Origin: Boswellia sacra
Taxonomy: Eukaryota; Streptophyta; Magnoliopsida; Sapindales; Burseraceae
Length of the DNA stretch: 64,000 nt
Assembly: GCA_013180625.2 (NCBI GenBank)
Contig: SNVD02004463.1
Location: forward strand, 1-64,000
Reading direction: 5' to 3'
Shown here: piece after piece, positions 1-10,651 of the stretch
Numbering within the stretch: the stretch's first letter is position 1
How the letters are laid out: each line of letters begins with the position of its first letter
Position numbers and translations under genes: made by a program
The notes under the pieces: model-generated
What the model saw: the letters and a program-made list of their open reading frames with translations, nothing else
Told to the model about the DNA's origin: nothing
Databases searched by the model: none

Positions 1-426
1 ATTAAACTCAGAAAGCTTGTTCTAGGTTGTTTAATGGATAGAGATTAAATAAAGAGCTTGTTTTATTTAACAACAAGTAAGGAAAGATTGGGATAACAGA
101 GCTTGTTGTTATCTACGGTTGATAACTTCAATGCTGTAATTGGATTACAATTCTATGTTAATTCACAAATTCATATCTTGTGGCAGAGAAAGAATCCTTA
201 ACCAAGTGTCTCTCATTGATTTTTCATTCAAATTTACTTTCTGTTTTGTTATTCTTTACTTGCTTTCTTATTTCATTTAGTAAAGCATTCAACAAAAACC
301 CCCCTGTTTAGTTTATTGTTGCTGGAAATAACAAATTCAATTAGAATCAATTCTCGTGGGAACGATATCTCACTCATCACTTTATTACTTGTGCGACTAG
401 TATACTTGCTAGTTTCGAACGCATCA
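1..426 (+). repeat. 3' part of a family A LTR
   Basis: This stretch matches the last part of the LTR at 7566-8972 and ends with the same terminal bases GAACGCATCA. The start of the LTR lies outside the window. No primer-binding site follows. At 427 the sequence switches directly to an inverted copy of the beginning of the same LTR, so this is not an intact 5' end. Confidence 0.85.
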
Positions 427-1017
427 TCCACGTTCTCCCCTCTTCAAGTTATGAAAATAAAACCCTAAAATGTGTTTAAATACTCTGCTACAGTGACTTG
501 CTACAGTGCCCCGTATTATACATGCTACAGTGACTTGTGGAATTATATTTCTATACATCTCACACTGTTTTGATTACAACTTTTGGTACACTGAATGGAT
601 TTATAAACCGTAGATTTCTCCAGAAAATAGACTTCGAGAGCTTTCCAACTGTATATAACATGTCGTCGGGTTCATTGTATATCAATACAATTAAATCCGA
701 GAAGATCACTGACTAGCAGAGGTGAAAATGAAGGGTTTTACTCTATTTTTGTGCAAGTTGCTCCAAACTCCTACAAACATCAAAACCACACAAAAACATA
801 AAAATACCAAGGATTATAGCAAAGAAACATGATGAATTGATATGACACTGAATCTATACATAGACAGTTTATCAATGGTTTTACTCCATTTGTGTGCAAG
901 TTGCTCCAAAACTCCTACAAACATCAAAACCACACAAAAACATAAAAATACCAAGGAATATAGCAAAGAAACATGGACGAATTGATATAAAAGTAATACA
1001 TAAATAGACACCTATCA
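427..1017 (-). repeat. Inverted head of a family A LTR with internal duplication
   Basis: This is the reverse complement of the first part of the family A LTR. It ends in CCTATCA, the complement of the LTR start TGATAGG. A segment of roughly 150 bp (tttactc..gtgcaagttgctcc..acacaaaaacataaaaatacc) occurs twice, near 735-840 and 878-980, so the copy carries a tandem duplication. It abuts the plus-strand LTR end at 426/427 and forms a head-to-tail inverted arrangement. Confidence 0.8.
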
Positions 1018-1209
1018 AATAGAAATGGGCCTTGCACCACTGCAAGAAGAGAAACTCGTCCGAATACTTACAGACCACAAAACAGCTATTGGGTGGACGA
1101 TTGCTAACATCCAAAGCCCAGCCATATGCATGCACCAATTCTTGTTGGAAAAAGGATCCAAGCCCACTAGAGAAGCACAGCGGAGATTGGACCCTGCCAT
1201 GATGGAACC
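1018..1209 (+). pseudogene. Truncated pol (start of reverse transcriptase region)
   Basis: The translation from 1025 (GLAPLQEEKLVRIL...) matches the segment just before the RT core in the larger element at 11704-11900. After DPAMME it jumps straight to sequence that lies after integrase in that element (14593 onward). RT, RNase H and integrase, about 2.7 kb, are therefore missing. Gag and protease are also absent upstream. It is a non-functional remnant that shares its downstream modules with the copy at 7566-18593. Confidence 0.8.
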
Positions 1210-1666
1210 ACGTCAGGCTGAGGACGTTAAACCAAGCGCTTATTGTGAGGCAACCCAATGTTTTTGAAAAATAAAAAAAAAGAAGAAAAGAAAAATAAAA
1301 TGAGGTAATAATGATCGATTTTTGTGTCTCGAAGAGATTCCTTTCGTAGGCCATCAAATTGATCAGGTTTTATCTCTCTTTGCCATCTGTCTTATTTGTT
1401 TTTATATTTCTTTTACTTGTTTTGACTTTTGTTTGCTATTGTGTTGTTATCTCTTTTATGTGTCTTTTAGTTTCGTTTTTGCTCTTTTCTTTTCCTTTCT
1501 TTTGTTTAATTTGATTACTCTGTGCTTTGAGCTCATTTGTGCGGCAGCTTGTGGAAACATCCAAACGGAAGTTGAAGTCATTCGCCAAAGGTTTGAAACG
1601 TGCATATCTTGGAGAAGAACAAACTCAATCGCATTATCGGTAATATCTCTCCTTTTCTTCTCTTCA
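1210..1666 (+). other. Linker between pol and the extra ORF, with intron-like T-rich tract
   Basis: This matches 14593-15037 of the larger element. It contains a strongly T-rich tract from about 1365 (GATCAG|GTTTTATC) to about 1549 (GTGCGGCAG|CTT). The GT start, the AG end and the pyrimidine richness resemble a plant intron of about 185 bp. The counterpart at 14751-14919 has the same boundaries. Splicing here could create a separate message for the downstream ORFs, which is inference. No convincing coding sequence is visible. Confidence 0.5.
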
Positions 1667-2221
1667 ATGGATGCCGATATCTTTCTGTCGAACCTTCGTA
1701 AATATTTTCCTTCACTTCCTCAAAATGCTGTGTTTAAAATTTAATAAAGTACGAATGACTAGACTTTGGGTATTGATGCTCTTAAATGTGCCTGCGGATA
1801 TCTGATGGCTTATCGAAGCCAAGGTGAGATTGTCCGGTGAGCCGGACATTAATCTCGCAAAATACATGCCTGGTCGAGGAACGAGCTACTACGCCAAGAG
1901 GCGAAGAGCGAAAAGGTTACAAGTATGTTATAAATGTGCTAGATTGAATTGTAACTAGACTTGTCGTTCATTAGGTTTTGCGTCCAGGAATAGAGAAGAT
2001 AAACTTTCATTTATTAAGAATGGTTTGAGTAATGAGTCGCTGATAATGTTTTGTTAACTCTCGAGTCACATTCTTGTGGACTTGTTCAGCGTGAATTGCT
2101 TAATCTATGGACACAATCTCGTGATGAATTGCAGTGTTATAGTCTAGGGAATCTGACTAAAAACGACCCTGTTTGCCAGTTTATAAGAAAACTGGATGGA
2201 AAGCAAATCCCTGACTCATAG
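1667..2221 (+). pseudogene. Extra ORF 1 (unknown cysteine-containing protein), frameshifted copy
   Basis: This copy starts ATG GAT GCC GAT like the ORF at 15038. An extra A near 1743 and a missing G near 2041 shift the frame out and back. One CGA codon has become TGA near 1803. The segment equivalent to the cysteine cluster is present. The 3' part stays open through the TGG ACA CAA codons, where the 15038 copy has a stop, and it reaches a TAG at 2219-2221. I do not recognise the family. It lies between the pol remnant and the LOG-like frame, where Athila-type elements can carry an envelope-like ORF. Confidence 0.65.
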
Positions 2222-2446
2222 AAGGCGTTTCAGCCGCTACTGGACGTAAAACCAGAGGAAGATATGAGCCACAATCACAACTACTTGTATATTTGAATGT
2301 GTGTTGTTGTTGTAGAATTTTTTTTCTTGTTTCGTTTGATCTGATTATCAATGTTGTTTTTGTGTTGTTGTTGTTTGTTTATTTTGTTTGTTTTAATTTC
2401 AAGTTTTCTTTTTGACAAACCATATGACTACCCTATGGCATAAGTA
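2222..2446 (+). other. Spacer with T/GTT-rich tract between extra ORF and G-box repeats
   Basis: The first 72 bases continue the extra-ORF frame past its stop, ending in TGA near 2294-2296. A T-rich tract with GTTGTTGTTG runs follows. The same layout occurs at 15593-15821. I see no independent gene. Confidence 0.5.
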
Positions 2447-2600
2447 CACGTGGGAGACAAGTGTGGGGGTTTTGTCAACCCCCGCCGAAAGTGTATCTCC
2501 ATTTTCCATGCTTCACGTGGGAGACAAGTGTGTAGGTTTTGTCAAACCTCACCGAAAGCATATCTCATTTTTCAAATCTTGGGGCGATAAATCTGCATCG
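2447..2600 (+). promoter_or_regulatory. Two tandem units with G-box and stem-loop
   Basis: Two units of about 67 bp each begin with the palindrome CACGTG (2447-2452 and 2514-2519) followed by GGAGACAAGTGTG. Each unit also has an inverted repeat around TTGTC or TGTC. In the first unit GGGGGTT (2465-2471) can pair with AACCCCC (2477-2483). In plants CACGTG is the core bound by bZIP and bHLH factors. Position upstream of a TATA box and the LOG-like frame suggests an upstream promoter region; that role is inferred. Confidence 0.5.
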
Positions 2601-2657
2601 AGCAACCCCAACCGAAAGTATGTCCCCATGTGTCAAAATTTGAGAGTTTTATGGGTG

Positions 2658-2665
2658 TATATATA
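2658..2665 (+). promoter_or_regulatory. TATA box upstream of LOG-like frame
   Basis: TATATATA followed by C lies 98-105 bp before the expected start codon at 2763. The same motif is found at the same distance in the second copy (16100-16107). With the G-box repeats upstream it has the layout of an RNA polymerase II promoter internal to the element. Confidence 0.45.
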
Positions 2666-2762
2666 CAGTCTGCATATTTTCATATGTCATTCCATAACCT
2701 GTCTTGCAATTGAAAAGCATAATATCTAACGTGTCTTACACAAGATTAGAGCACTTGTAGAA

Positions 2763-3413
2763 ATAGAGAAAACACCCATTCGGCGATTCCGCAATATATG
2801 CGTATTTTGCGGATCGCAATTTGGTAAAGATGGAGAGTTTACCACAGCAGCTCTTGATCTTGGTAGGACATTAGCTGCGAGGGGTATTACTTTGATTTAT
2901 GGAGGGGGTAGTCTTGGGTTAATGGGGTGTGTGTCAACAGCTGCATCCCTAGGAGGGAGCAAAGTTCTCGGCATTATCCCTAAACCATTAGCTATACGAG
3001 ATATCGTAGGCAACACAATCGGGGAAGATTTACAGGTCTCTAGCATGCATGAGCGTATTGCACATATGGTTGTTAAGTCCGATGCATTTATAGCTTTGCC
3101 GGGTGGTTATGGTACATTAGAGGAGATATTTCAAATCACCTCTTGGGCACAGCTAAACATCCATCGTAAACCCATTGGTTTGTTAAATGTTAATAATTTT
3201 TTTGATGGTTTGTTGTCCTTTCTTGATCAAGCTGTAGAAAAAAATTTCATCTCACCGTCAGCAAGGCAAATGTTGGTTATAGCTTCAACTGCAGGAGAGT
3301 TAATTGACAAACTACAAGAATTCGTCTATTCACCTGATCCAACAATGGCTCGGATAAATTGGTTTGGAGAGGGCAACAAAAGGCGTCAACTGGATTTAAC
3401 CCTCCATCTGTAA
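2763..3413 (+). pseudogene. LOG-like cytokinin riboside 5'-monophosphate phosphoribohydrolase, full frame but start codon lost
   Basis: LOG enzymes hydrolyse cytokinin riboside 5'-monophosphates to free cytokinin bases. This frame is open from 2763 to the TAA at 3411-3413, 216 codons, close to normal LOG length. It reads CVFCGSQFGK near residue 14, then YGGGSLGLMGCVSTAA, GGSKVLGIIPKPL, MHERIAHMVVKSDAFIALPG, the family signature PGGYGTLEE, and [16 protein letters not shown]. The arginine of the MHxR motif is kept. The first codon is ATA where the copy at 16204 has ATG; the next ATG at 2892 would remove the N-terminal sheet. It has no introns, unlike typical plant LOG genes, consistent with capture of a spliced transcript. 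Identity as LOG family is strong; activity is unlikely without another start. Confidence 0.8.
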
Positions 3414-5128
3414 TCTCTATTTGCTGGTTTGCTTCGTTTTTTTTTTTGCTTTCTTTTTAGTGTGTTTATTTGAGATTTTTCATGTCGTTTCTTTTGAGCT
3501 TTTTCAGGTTATTTCTTTCGTCCCAGGTAATATTTTCTAATCTCGGTTTTTAGAGTGGTGGCTTAAAAAGTTCAAGTTCTCTTTAAACGCATTCTGGATC
3601 TCTTCAATCCATAATGGCTGAATAAGGAGGCTAACTTCTAAACTTTTTAGACCCATTCTAACTAACTTGTTTTTGTTTGCTGACTTGTTGAACTTTGTTT
3701 TTTTATGAGTGAGTTTAGTTTTGCGTAATTTAGAGTTGTTATGTGTTTTTATCTTTATCAGTTTCGATTCAAAAAAAACAATTGTTGAAAAACCTGAGAA
3801 TGGCAGAATATGGGGTTTTCTTAACTCTTGAAACGCATTCTCTCTCAATAAATCTGTAGTTTGTTTATTTCATATTGTTTGAAGTGTCTTGTTTCTTGTT
3901 TTGTTCTTTCATAATAAAGGTATATAGGCTGGAACCTTAAGTCTGCGGGCTACTGGTCCTAAGGATTGTTGAAATATACAATCTTGACTCAGGTGTAACA
4001 ACGCCACGTACCTCGTTTCTTGCATTTTGTGGGTCAATGATAAGATAATGATTGAATTAAGAATAACTCTTGGAAAATGATAAATGATGCATGGATCTTT
4101 GTGCTTAAAATGTTAATTAGTTTTTGCTTTACCTTTGATTCCTTGCACAAAATTGAGCACCGAGCCATTATCACTGAGTTATTTGTTTACTTAGAGAACG
4201 TTTATGTAATTTAAGTGTTTCTCCAGATTTCAATGAATTCTAGAACTTGTTTGATGGTCACTCGAGGCGAAATCCTAGACTGTGCAACATTAGGGAAATG
4301 ATTTAGGCCATCTTTGGACCGTCTGAGCCTTAAGAGCCAACCTTGACTAAAATTGATCCCTAGTTACCCCTTTGAGCCTCTGTAAACCTTTTTCTTTGTT
4401 AACTCACTAAAGATTTCCTAATCTCAATTGAATTTGTTCCAAACAGTTTATCCCTTACCTATGAGCATGTAAATCATTCGCAATTACATTTTGAGCTATG
4501 GTCTGGTTTTGGGAAGTTAGAGGAGGTTGGATTATGCCATGAGCAATGCAAGTGAGTTTTATTATGTTTTTTAAAAAAAAAAAAGAGAAAAAAAAATCTG
4601 TACTTATCTTCCACGTACTTAAACATTGAGGACAATATATTGTTTAAGTGTGGGGGAGTTGAATTGCAGTTAAAAAAAAAAAAGAAAAAAAAGAGTTCTA
4701 TACCCTTGGGCGTTCTTAAAAAGAATGAAACAACAAAGTGTGGGGCTGTAGTTTCTTTTGCTTTCTACAAAAAAAAGGAAAAAAAAAAGAAAAAAAAAGA
4801 GAGTTCTAGTGTTCTGAATAAGTTTGGGAGAGTCATTTGATGAATAAGAATGAATTTTTTATGTCATGGGCTTGAGCTCCACATAATATTGAATGATTTT
4901 ATGTGTTTGTGGGTGATTTGAGCCTAATTATTATCCTTTATCATACCCTCACCCAAGCCAAACGTTACAAGCTTAATAAAGTCCTACTTGATCCTTGGTG
5001 TTGTGCATGTCTACATTAGTGGAGAGTGAATTGAAAAGCAAGCCTATGGAGTTCATTTATACACACATCTTCAATATTAAATATGATTCACTTTTATGCA
5101 TAAACTCATCTGGTTAGCAAGTGATTAG
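3414..5128 (+). other. 3' untranslated region of a family A element
   Basis: This matches 16857-18240 of the larger element, with an extra segment near 3730-4060. It contains poly-A/G runs (4570-4600, 4670-4700, 4765-4803) and the polypurine-like string AAGTGTGGGGGA at about 4647. It stops abruptly at GTGATTAG, where an inverted LTR begins. No gene is visible. Confidence 0.7.
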
Positions 5129-6554
5129 TGATGCGTTCGAAACTAGCAGTATACTAGTCGCACAAGTAATAAAGTGATAAGTAAGATATCGTTCCCACGA
5201 GGATTGATTCTAATTAAATTTGTTATTCGAAAGCGAAAACAGAATAAATGGGGGTTTTTGTTGATTGATTAAAACCCCTTTTAAAAAAAACTTAATACAA
5301 AGCAAATGAAGAATAACACAAGCAAAGTTCCATGAGGTGAAAAATCAATGACGAGACACTAAGAATGGTTAAGAGTTTAATATCTCTGCCACAAGATATG
5401 AATTTGTGAATTAACATAGAATTGTAATCCAATTACAGCATTGAAGTTATCAACCGTAGATAATAACAAGCTCTTTTATCCCAATCTTTCCTTACTTTGT
5501 TGTTAAATAAAACAGGCTCTTTATTTAATCTCTATCCATTAAACAACCTAGAACAAGCTCTCTAAATTTAATTCAATGGATGCATTATGAAAAGAAAGAC
5601 ATGTTGATCTAAGCAATAACACACAAGCTCGGATTATTTAACTTAGGTTATATTCTCCAATTGTAATCTCTGATCACAATTTTGCTACTAATGATTAGAA
5701 ATTCAAGAAAATTACGGATCAAGATTTCTAGTCTAGCAATAAATCACAACCAGATTATATTCAGTTGGCCACTCAAATACGATCAGCAAGCAATCATAAG
5801 CATTAAATATGGGAGAATACAAGCAACTTCAATTAGAGAATTGGATAACAATTCCTTACACAATCAACTTACAAAAAACCATATCAGGGGCTTTGAAATC
5901 ACCCTCAACCAATTCAGATTCAGTTACACATGTTTTAGAACGTTGTAAATACAATACAACATGGAGACATTCCAGAAAATGAAAGGGAAGGGAAAAACTT
6001 AGCAAATTTGATGTAATTCTCTTTGGATTGTAGTTTTTCCTCTTTCCAAGCTTCCTTTCTCCTTCAAGAACTCCAGGAGATGAAAGAATTCCAGAGCTGC
6101 AGCCTCCACCACGTTCTCCCCTCTTCAAGTTATGAAAATAAAACCCGAAAATGTGTTTAAATACTCTGCTACAGTAACGTGCTACAGTGTCCCGTATTAT
6201 ACATGCTGCAGTGATGTGTGGAATTACATTTCTACACTTCTCACACTGTTTTGATTACAACTTTCGGTACACTGAATGGATTCATAAACCGTAAATTTCT
6301 CCAAAAAGTAGACTCCGAGAGCTTTTCAACGGTATATGATATGTCATCGGGTTCATTGTATATCAATACAATTAAATCCGAGAAGATGGTTGACTAGCAG
6401 AGGTGAAAATGAAGGGTTTTACTCCATTTTTGTGCAAGTTGCTCCAAAACTCCTACAAACATCAAACCACACAAAAACATAAAAATACCACGGAATATAG
6501 CAAAGAAACATGGACGAATTGATATAAAAGTAATACATAAATAGACACCTATCA
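5129..6554 (-). repeat. Complete family A LTR, reverse orientation
   Basis: This 1,426 bp unit runs from TGATGCGTTCGAAAC to CCTATCA, the exact reverse complement of the TGATAGG...GAACGCATCA ends of the LTR at 7566-8972. It is followed by the complement of the polypurine tract (AATTCCCCACACTTA), so it is the 3' LTR of a minus-strand element. Confidence 0.88.
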
Positions 6555-7565
6555 AATTCCCCACACTTAGACTTTGCTAGTCCTCGAGCAACTACGACAA
6601 TATGAAATAAAACTAAACCGAAACAGAATCAACAAAAAAAATAAAACACACAAATGCTTTATCTTGCAAATAGGCCTCAAAGATTGTACTTAATTATAAC
6701 CCAAGGAAAACTTCAAAATAATGCACTTGATCAACAATTTTATCCGAAGATTAGTTTCGCTTCACTTCAATTCCTCAAGTGTGTGTGTGTAGAGCCATTC
6801 TCACCTAATCACTTGTAACCCGGATTAGTTTATGCATAAAAATGAATCATATTTAATATTGAAGATGTGTGTATAAATGAACTCCATAGGCTTGCTTTTC
6901 AAGTCACTCTCCACTAATGTAGACATGCACAACACCAAGGATCAAGTAGGACTTTATTAAGCTGTAACGTTTGGCTTGGGTGAAGGTATGATAAAGGATA
7001 ATAATTTGGTTCAAATCACCCACAAACACATAAATCATTCAAGACTATGTAGAGCTCACCCTATAACACAACTTTATTTCAATTCACCAGGTTACTCCTC
7101 CAAACTTATTTAGAGCACTCAATCTTTTTTTTTTTTTTTTGCAGAAAACAAAAGAAAACTACACCCCCACACTTTGTTGTTTCATTCTTTTTAAGAACAC
7201 CCAAGGTATAGAACTCTTTTCTTTTCCTTTTTGGGGCTTTCTTTTTTTTTTAAACTAAAACTGCAATTCCACTCCCGCAACACTTAAACATACATTGTCC
7301 TCAATGTTTAAGTACGTGGAAGATTAAGCACAGATTTTTTTCTCTTTTTTTTATTTACAACAGATAAACTCACTTGCATTCTCATGGCAACAATCCAACC
7401 TCCTCTACTGTCAAACCCAACGTAGCTCAAAATGTGAATTGCGAAATGATTTTACGTGCTCATCAGGTAAGGATAAACTGTTTGGAACAAATTCAATTGA
7501 GATTAGGAAATCTTTTAGTGAGTTAACAAGAAAAAGGTTTACAGAGGTCAAAGGGGTAACTCGGG
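6555..7565 (-). other. Inverted 3' untranslated region of a family A element
   Basis: This is the reverse complement of roughly 17455-18491. It starts with the complement of the polypurine tract and includes the complement of TTGCTCGAGGACTAGCA. It ends at GGGGTAACTCGGG, where the plus-strand LTR at 7566 has inserted. The remaining pol and 5' LTR of this minus-strand element are not found in the window. Together with 4360-5128 it makes inverted repeats around the LTR at 5129-6554. Confidence 0.75.
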
Positions 7566-8972
7566 TGATAGTGTCTATTTATGTATTCTTTTATATCAAT
7601 TCGTCCATGTTTCTTTTGCTATATTCCTTGGTATTTTTATGTTTTTGTGTGGTTTTGATGTTTGTAGGAGTTTTGGAGCAACTTGCACAAAAATGGAGTA
7701 AAACCCTTCATTTTCACCTCTACTCGTCAGTGATCTTCTCGGATTTAATTGTATTGATATACAATGAACCCGATGACATGTTATATACCGTTGGAAAGCT
7801 CTCGAAGTCTATTTTCTGGAGAAATTTACGGTTTATAAATCCATTCAGTGTACCAAAAGTGGTAATCAAAACAGTGTGAGATGTATAGAAATATAATTCC
7901 ACAAGCACTGTAGCATGTATAATACAGGACACTGTAGCAATCACTGTAGCAGAGTATTTAAACACATTTTAGGGTTTTATTTTCATAACTTGAGGAGGGG
8001 AGAACGTGGAGGAGGCTGCATCTTTGGATTTCTCTCATCTCTTAGAGTTCTTGAAGGAGATTAAAGGCTTGGAAAGAGGAAGAACTACAATCTTAAGAGA
8101 TTTTCATCAAATTTGTTAAGTTTTCCCTTTCCCTTTCATTTTCTGGAATGTCTCCATATTGTATTGTATTTGTATTGTGTCTGAATATGTGTAACTAAAT
8201 CTGAATTGGTTGAGGTGATTTTAAAGCCCTTGATATGGTGTTTGTGAGTTGATTGTGCAAGAAATTATTATCCAATTCTCTAATTGAAGTTGCTTGTATT
8301 TTCCCATGTTAATGCTTACGATTACTTGCTGATTGTATTTGGGTGGCCAACTGAATATAATCTGGATATTGTCTATTGCTAGACTAGAAATCTTGATCCG
8401 TAAATGTCTTGAATTTCTAATCATTAGTAGCAAAATTGTGATCAGAGATTGCAATTGGAGAATATAACCTAAGTTAAATAAGCCGAGCTTGTGTGTTTAT
8501 TGCTTAGATCAACCTGTCTTTCTTTTCATAATGCATCCATTGAATTAAATTTAGAGAGCTTGTTCTAGGTTGTTTAATGGATAGAGAATTAAGTAAAGAG
8601 CCTATTTTATTTAACAACAAAGTAAGGAAAGATTGGGATAACAGAGCTTGTTGTTATCTACGGTTGATAACTTCAATGCTGTAATTGGATGAAAATTCTA
8701 CGATTAATTCGCAAATCCATATCTGTGGCCAGAGAATGAACCCTTAACCAGGTTTCCCTCATTGATTTTTCAATCCGTTTTAAATTTGCATTGTGTTATT
8801 CTTCTTTTGCCTTTGCATTAAGTTTAGTTAATCAACCAACAAACCCCCCCATTTATTCTGTTTTTACTTTCGAATAACAAATTCAATTAGAATCAATCCT
8901 CGTGGGAACGATATCTTACTTATCACTTTATTACTTGTGCGACTAGTATACTTTCTAGTTTCGAACGCATCA
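7566..8972 (+). repeat. 5' LTR of the family A element
   Basis: This 1,407 bp repeat starts TGATAGTGTCTATTTATG and ends TTCGAACGCATCA, giving TG...CA ends. Copies or parts of it occur at 1-426, 427-1017 (inverted), 5129-6554 (inverted) and 18492-18593. The primer-binding site follows immediately. Confidence 0.9.
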
Positions 8973-9000
8973 AGTTTTTGGCGCCGTTGCCGGGGATTGA
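8973..9000 (+). other. Primer-binding site
   Basis: TTTTTGGCGCCGTTGCCGGG lies two bases after the LTR end. This string is common in Athila/Tat-type plant elements and is usually assigned to tRNA-Asp; that assignment is from family knowledge, not checked here. Confidence 0.75.
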
Positions 9001-9078
9001 TTTTCTAATCAATTTGTTATTCTGTTTTTAGTACTGATTCTTGATTGTTATTTCCTGATTGTTTGTGTTTAGGCTTTT

Positions 9079-10584
9079 ATGTCCGAGGAAGAAGCGGATC
9101 AACGACTTAAAAGAATTAAGGAGTTTCTTCAATCCTCGAATTTAAGGCTAAATCGGTCAATTTTAACTCCACCTCCAGAATTTGACCTTGCACGACATAC
9201 TTCCCTCCCATCTTCTTGTAGTTCAATCAAATCTGAATCAGAAGCCATGGCGATGGAAAACTATCAGACTCTTAAGGAGTTAGCGGCTCCAATTATTGAT
9301 CAACAACCGCTATGTATAAGCACCAATTTTGAGATAGATTTTGAACTTAAATCTGGAACTGATTCATCTCTTGCCTACATTTCATGGTTTTGCAGGAGAG
9401 AATCCAAACAAACACCTCAAAGAATTTCATGTGGTATGCTCAAGTATGAAGCCAACCGGCGTTTCTGAAGAGCAAATTAAATTGGGAGCTTTCCCATTCT
9501 CATTAGCAGATTCGGCAAAAGATTGGTTATACTACCTACCACCAGGTACCATTACCACTTGGAATGAGATGAGTAAACTCTTTGTGGAGAAATACTTTCC
9601 AGCCTCGAAAGTTACAAATATTAGAAAAGATATTAGTGGCATTCGACAACACCATGGAGAATCACTTCATGAATATTGGGAAAGATTTAAAAGGTTATGT
9701 GCTAGCTGTCCAAACCACAAAATTAGTGATGGACTCCTAATTCAATATTTCTATGAGGGTCTCTTGCCAATGGAAAGGAGTATCATTGATGCTGCTAGTG
9801 GTGGAGCACTAGTTAATAAAACACCGAACGGTGCAAGACGTTTGATTAGTGACATGGCAGCGAACTCCCAACAATTCAGCAGTCAATTTGAGCCACAACT
9901 ACCAAAAGAGTAAATGAGGTAAGTACTTCAAACATTGAACAACAACTTTGTGAACTTACCTCTCTTGTAAAAAAAATGGCTGTAGGACATATGCAGCAAT
10001 CTTATGCATGTGGAGTATGTTCTTCCATGGACCATCCAACCGACATGTGTCCAACTTTGCAAGAAGGAGATACAGAACAAGCCAATGCCATGGGTGGATT
10101 TCCAGGACAACCAAGTCAAAGGTATGACCCTTTCTCCAATACTTACAATGCTGGATGGAGAGATCACCCTAATTTGAGATATGGGAATCGTCAACCAATC
10201 GCTCCAAATGCAATACAAAATCGGCCACCAGGTTTTAATCAACCAAGGGTGCAGCAACCATTTCAAGCACAACCACCACCAGTAACACCACCAACACCGC
10301 AACCAGCTCCACAAAATTCAGGTACGTCTCTCGAGGATATTGTTAAAGCACTTGCCACTAACACAATGCAATTTCAGCAGGAACCTAGGGCAAGTATCCA
10401 AAACCTGGAAAGCCAAATAGGACAATTGGCCACTAACATGAGCAAATTTGAGAGTCAAAGCTCAGGAAAATTGCCATCTCAGCCATTGATCAATCCAAGA
10501 GAAAATGCTAGTGCTGTTACTTTGAGAAGTGGAAAGCAATTAGAGATTCCACTGCAAAGAAATCACAAGCTGATGAGGGGATGA
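9079..10584 (+). pseudogene. gag: gag (capsid and nucleocapsid), frameshifted
   Basis: Gag forms the cytoplasmic particle that packages the element RNA. Three open pieces line up: 9079 to about 9360 (MSEEEADQRLKRIKEF), then a shift to the frame that ends at 9913 with the retrotransposon gag core (DWLYYLPPG, WNEMSKLFVEKYFP, ESLHEYWERFKRLCA), then 9976-10584 with the zinc knuckle CGVCSSMDHPTDMC (C-x2-C-x4-H-x4-C) and a proline/glutamine-rich tail. The frame change near 9350 and the TAA at 9911-9913 break the gene. Confidence 0.8.
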
Positions 10585-10651
10585 CACCACTTCCACTCAT
10601 GAACAAAACATCCACGTTCTAAGTGTAATCCTAAAACTTCCATTCATTCAT

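Noticed and set aside
881..1357. Minus-strand frame of 158 codons
   Set aside because: It crosses the inverted LTR and pol remnant and reads the wrong strand of pol.
1322..1744. 140-codon hydrophobic frame before the extra ORF
   Set aside because: It translates a T-rich intron-like tract, giving artificial Phe/Leu runs; it has no match in the homologous region of the other copy beyond sequence identity.
7439..7879. 146-codon frame crossing the LTR start
   Set aside because: It spans the junction of an inverted 3' UTR and an LTR, so it cannot be an ancestral gene.
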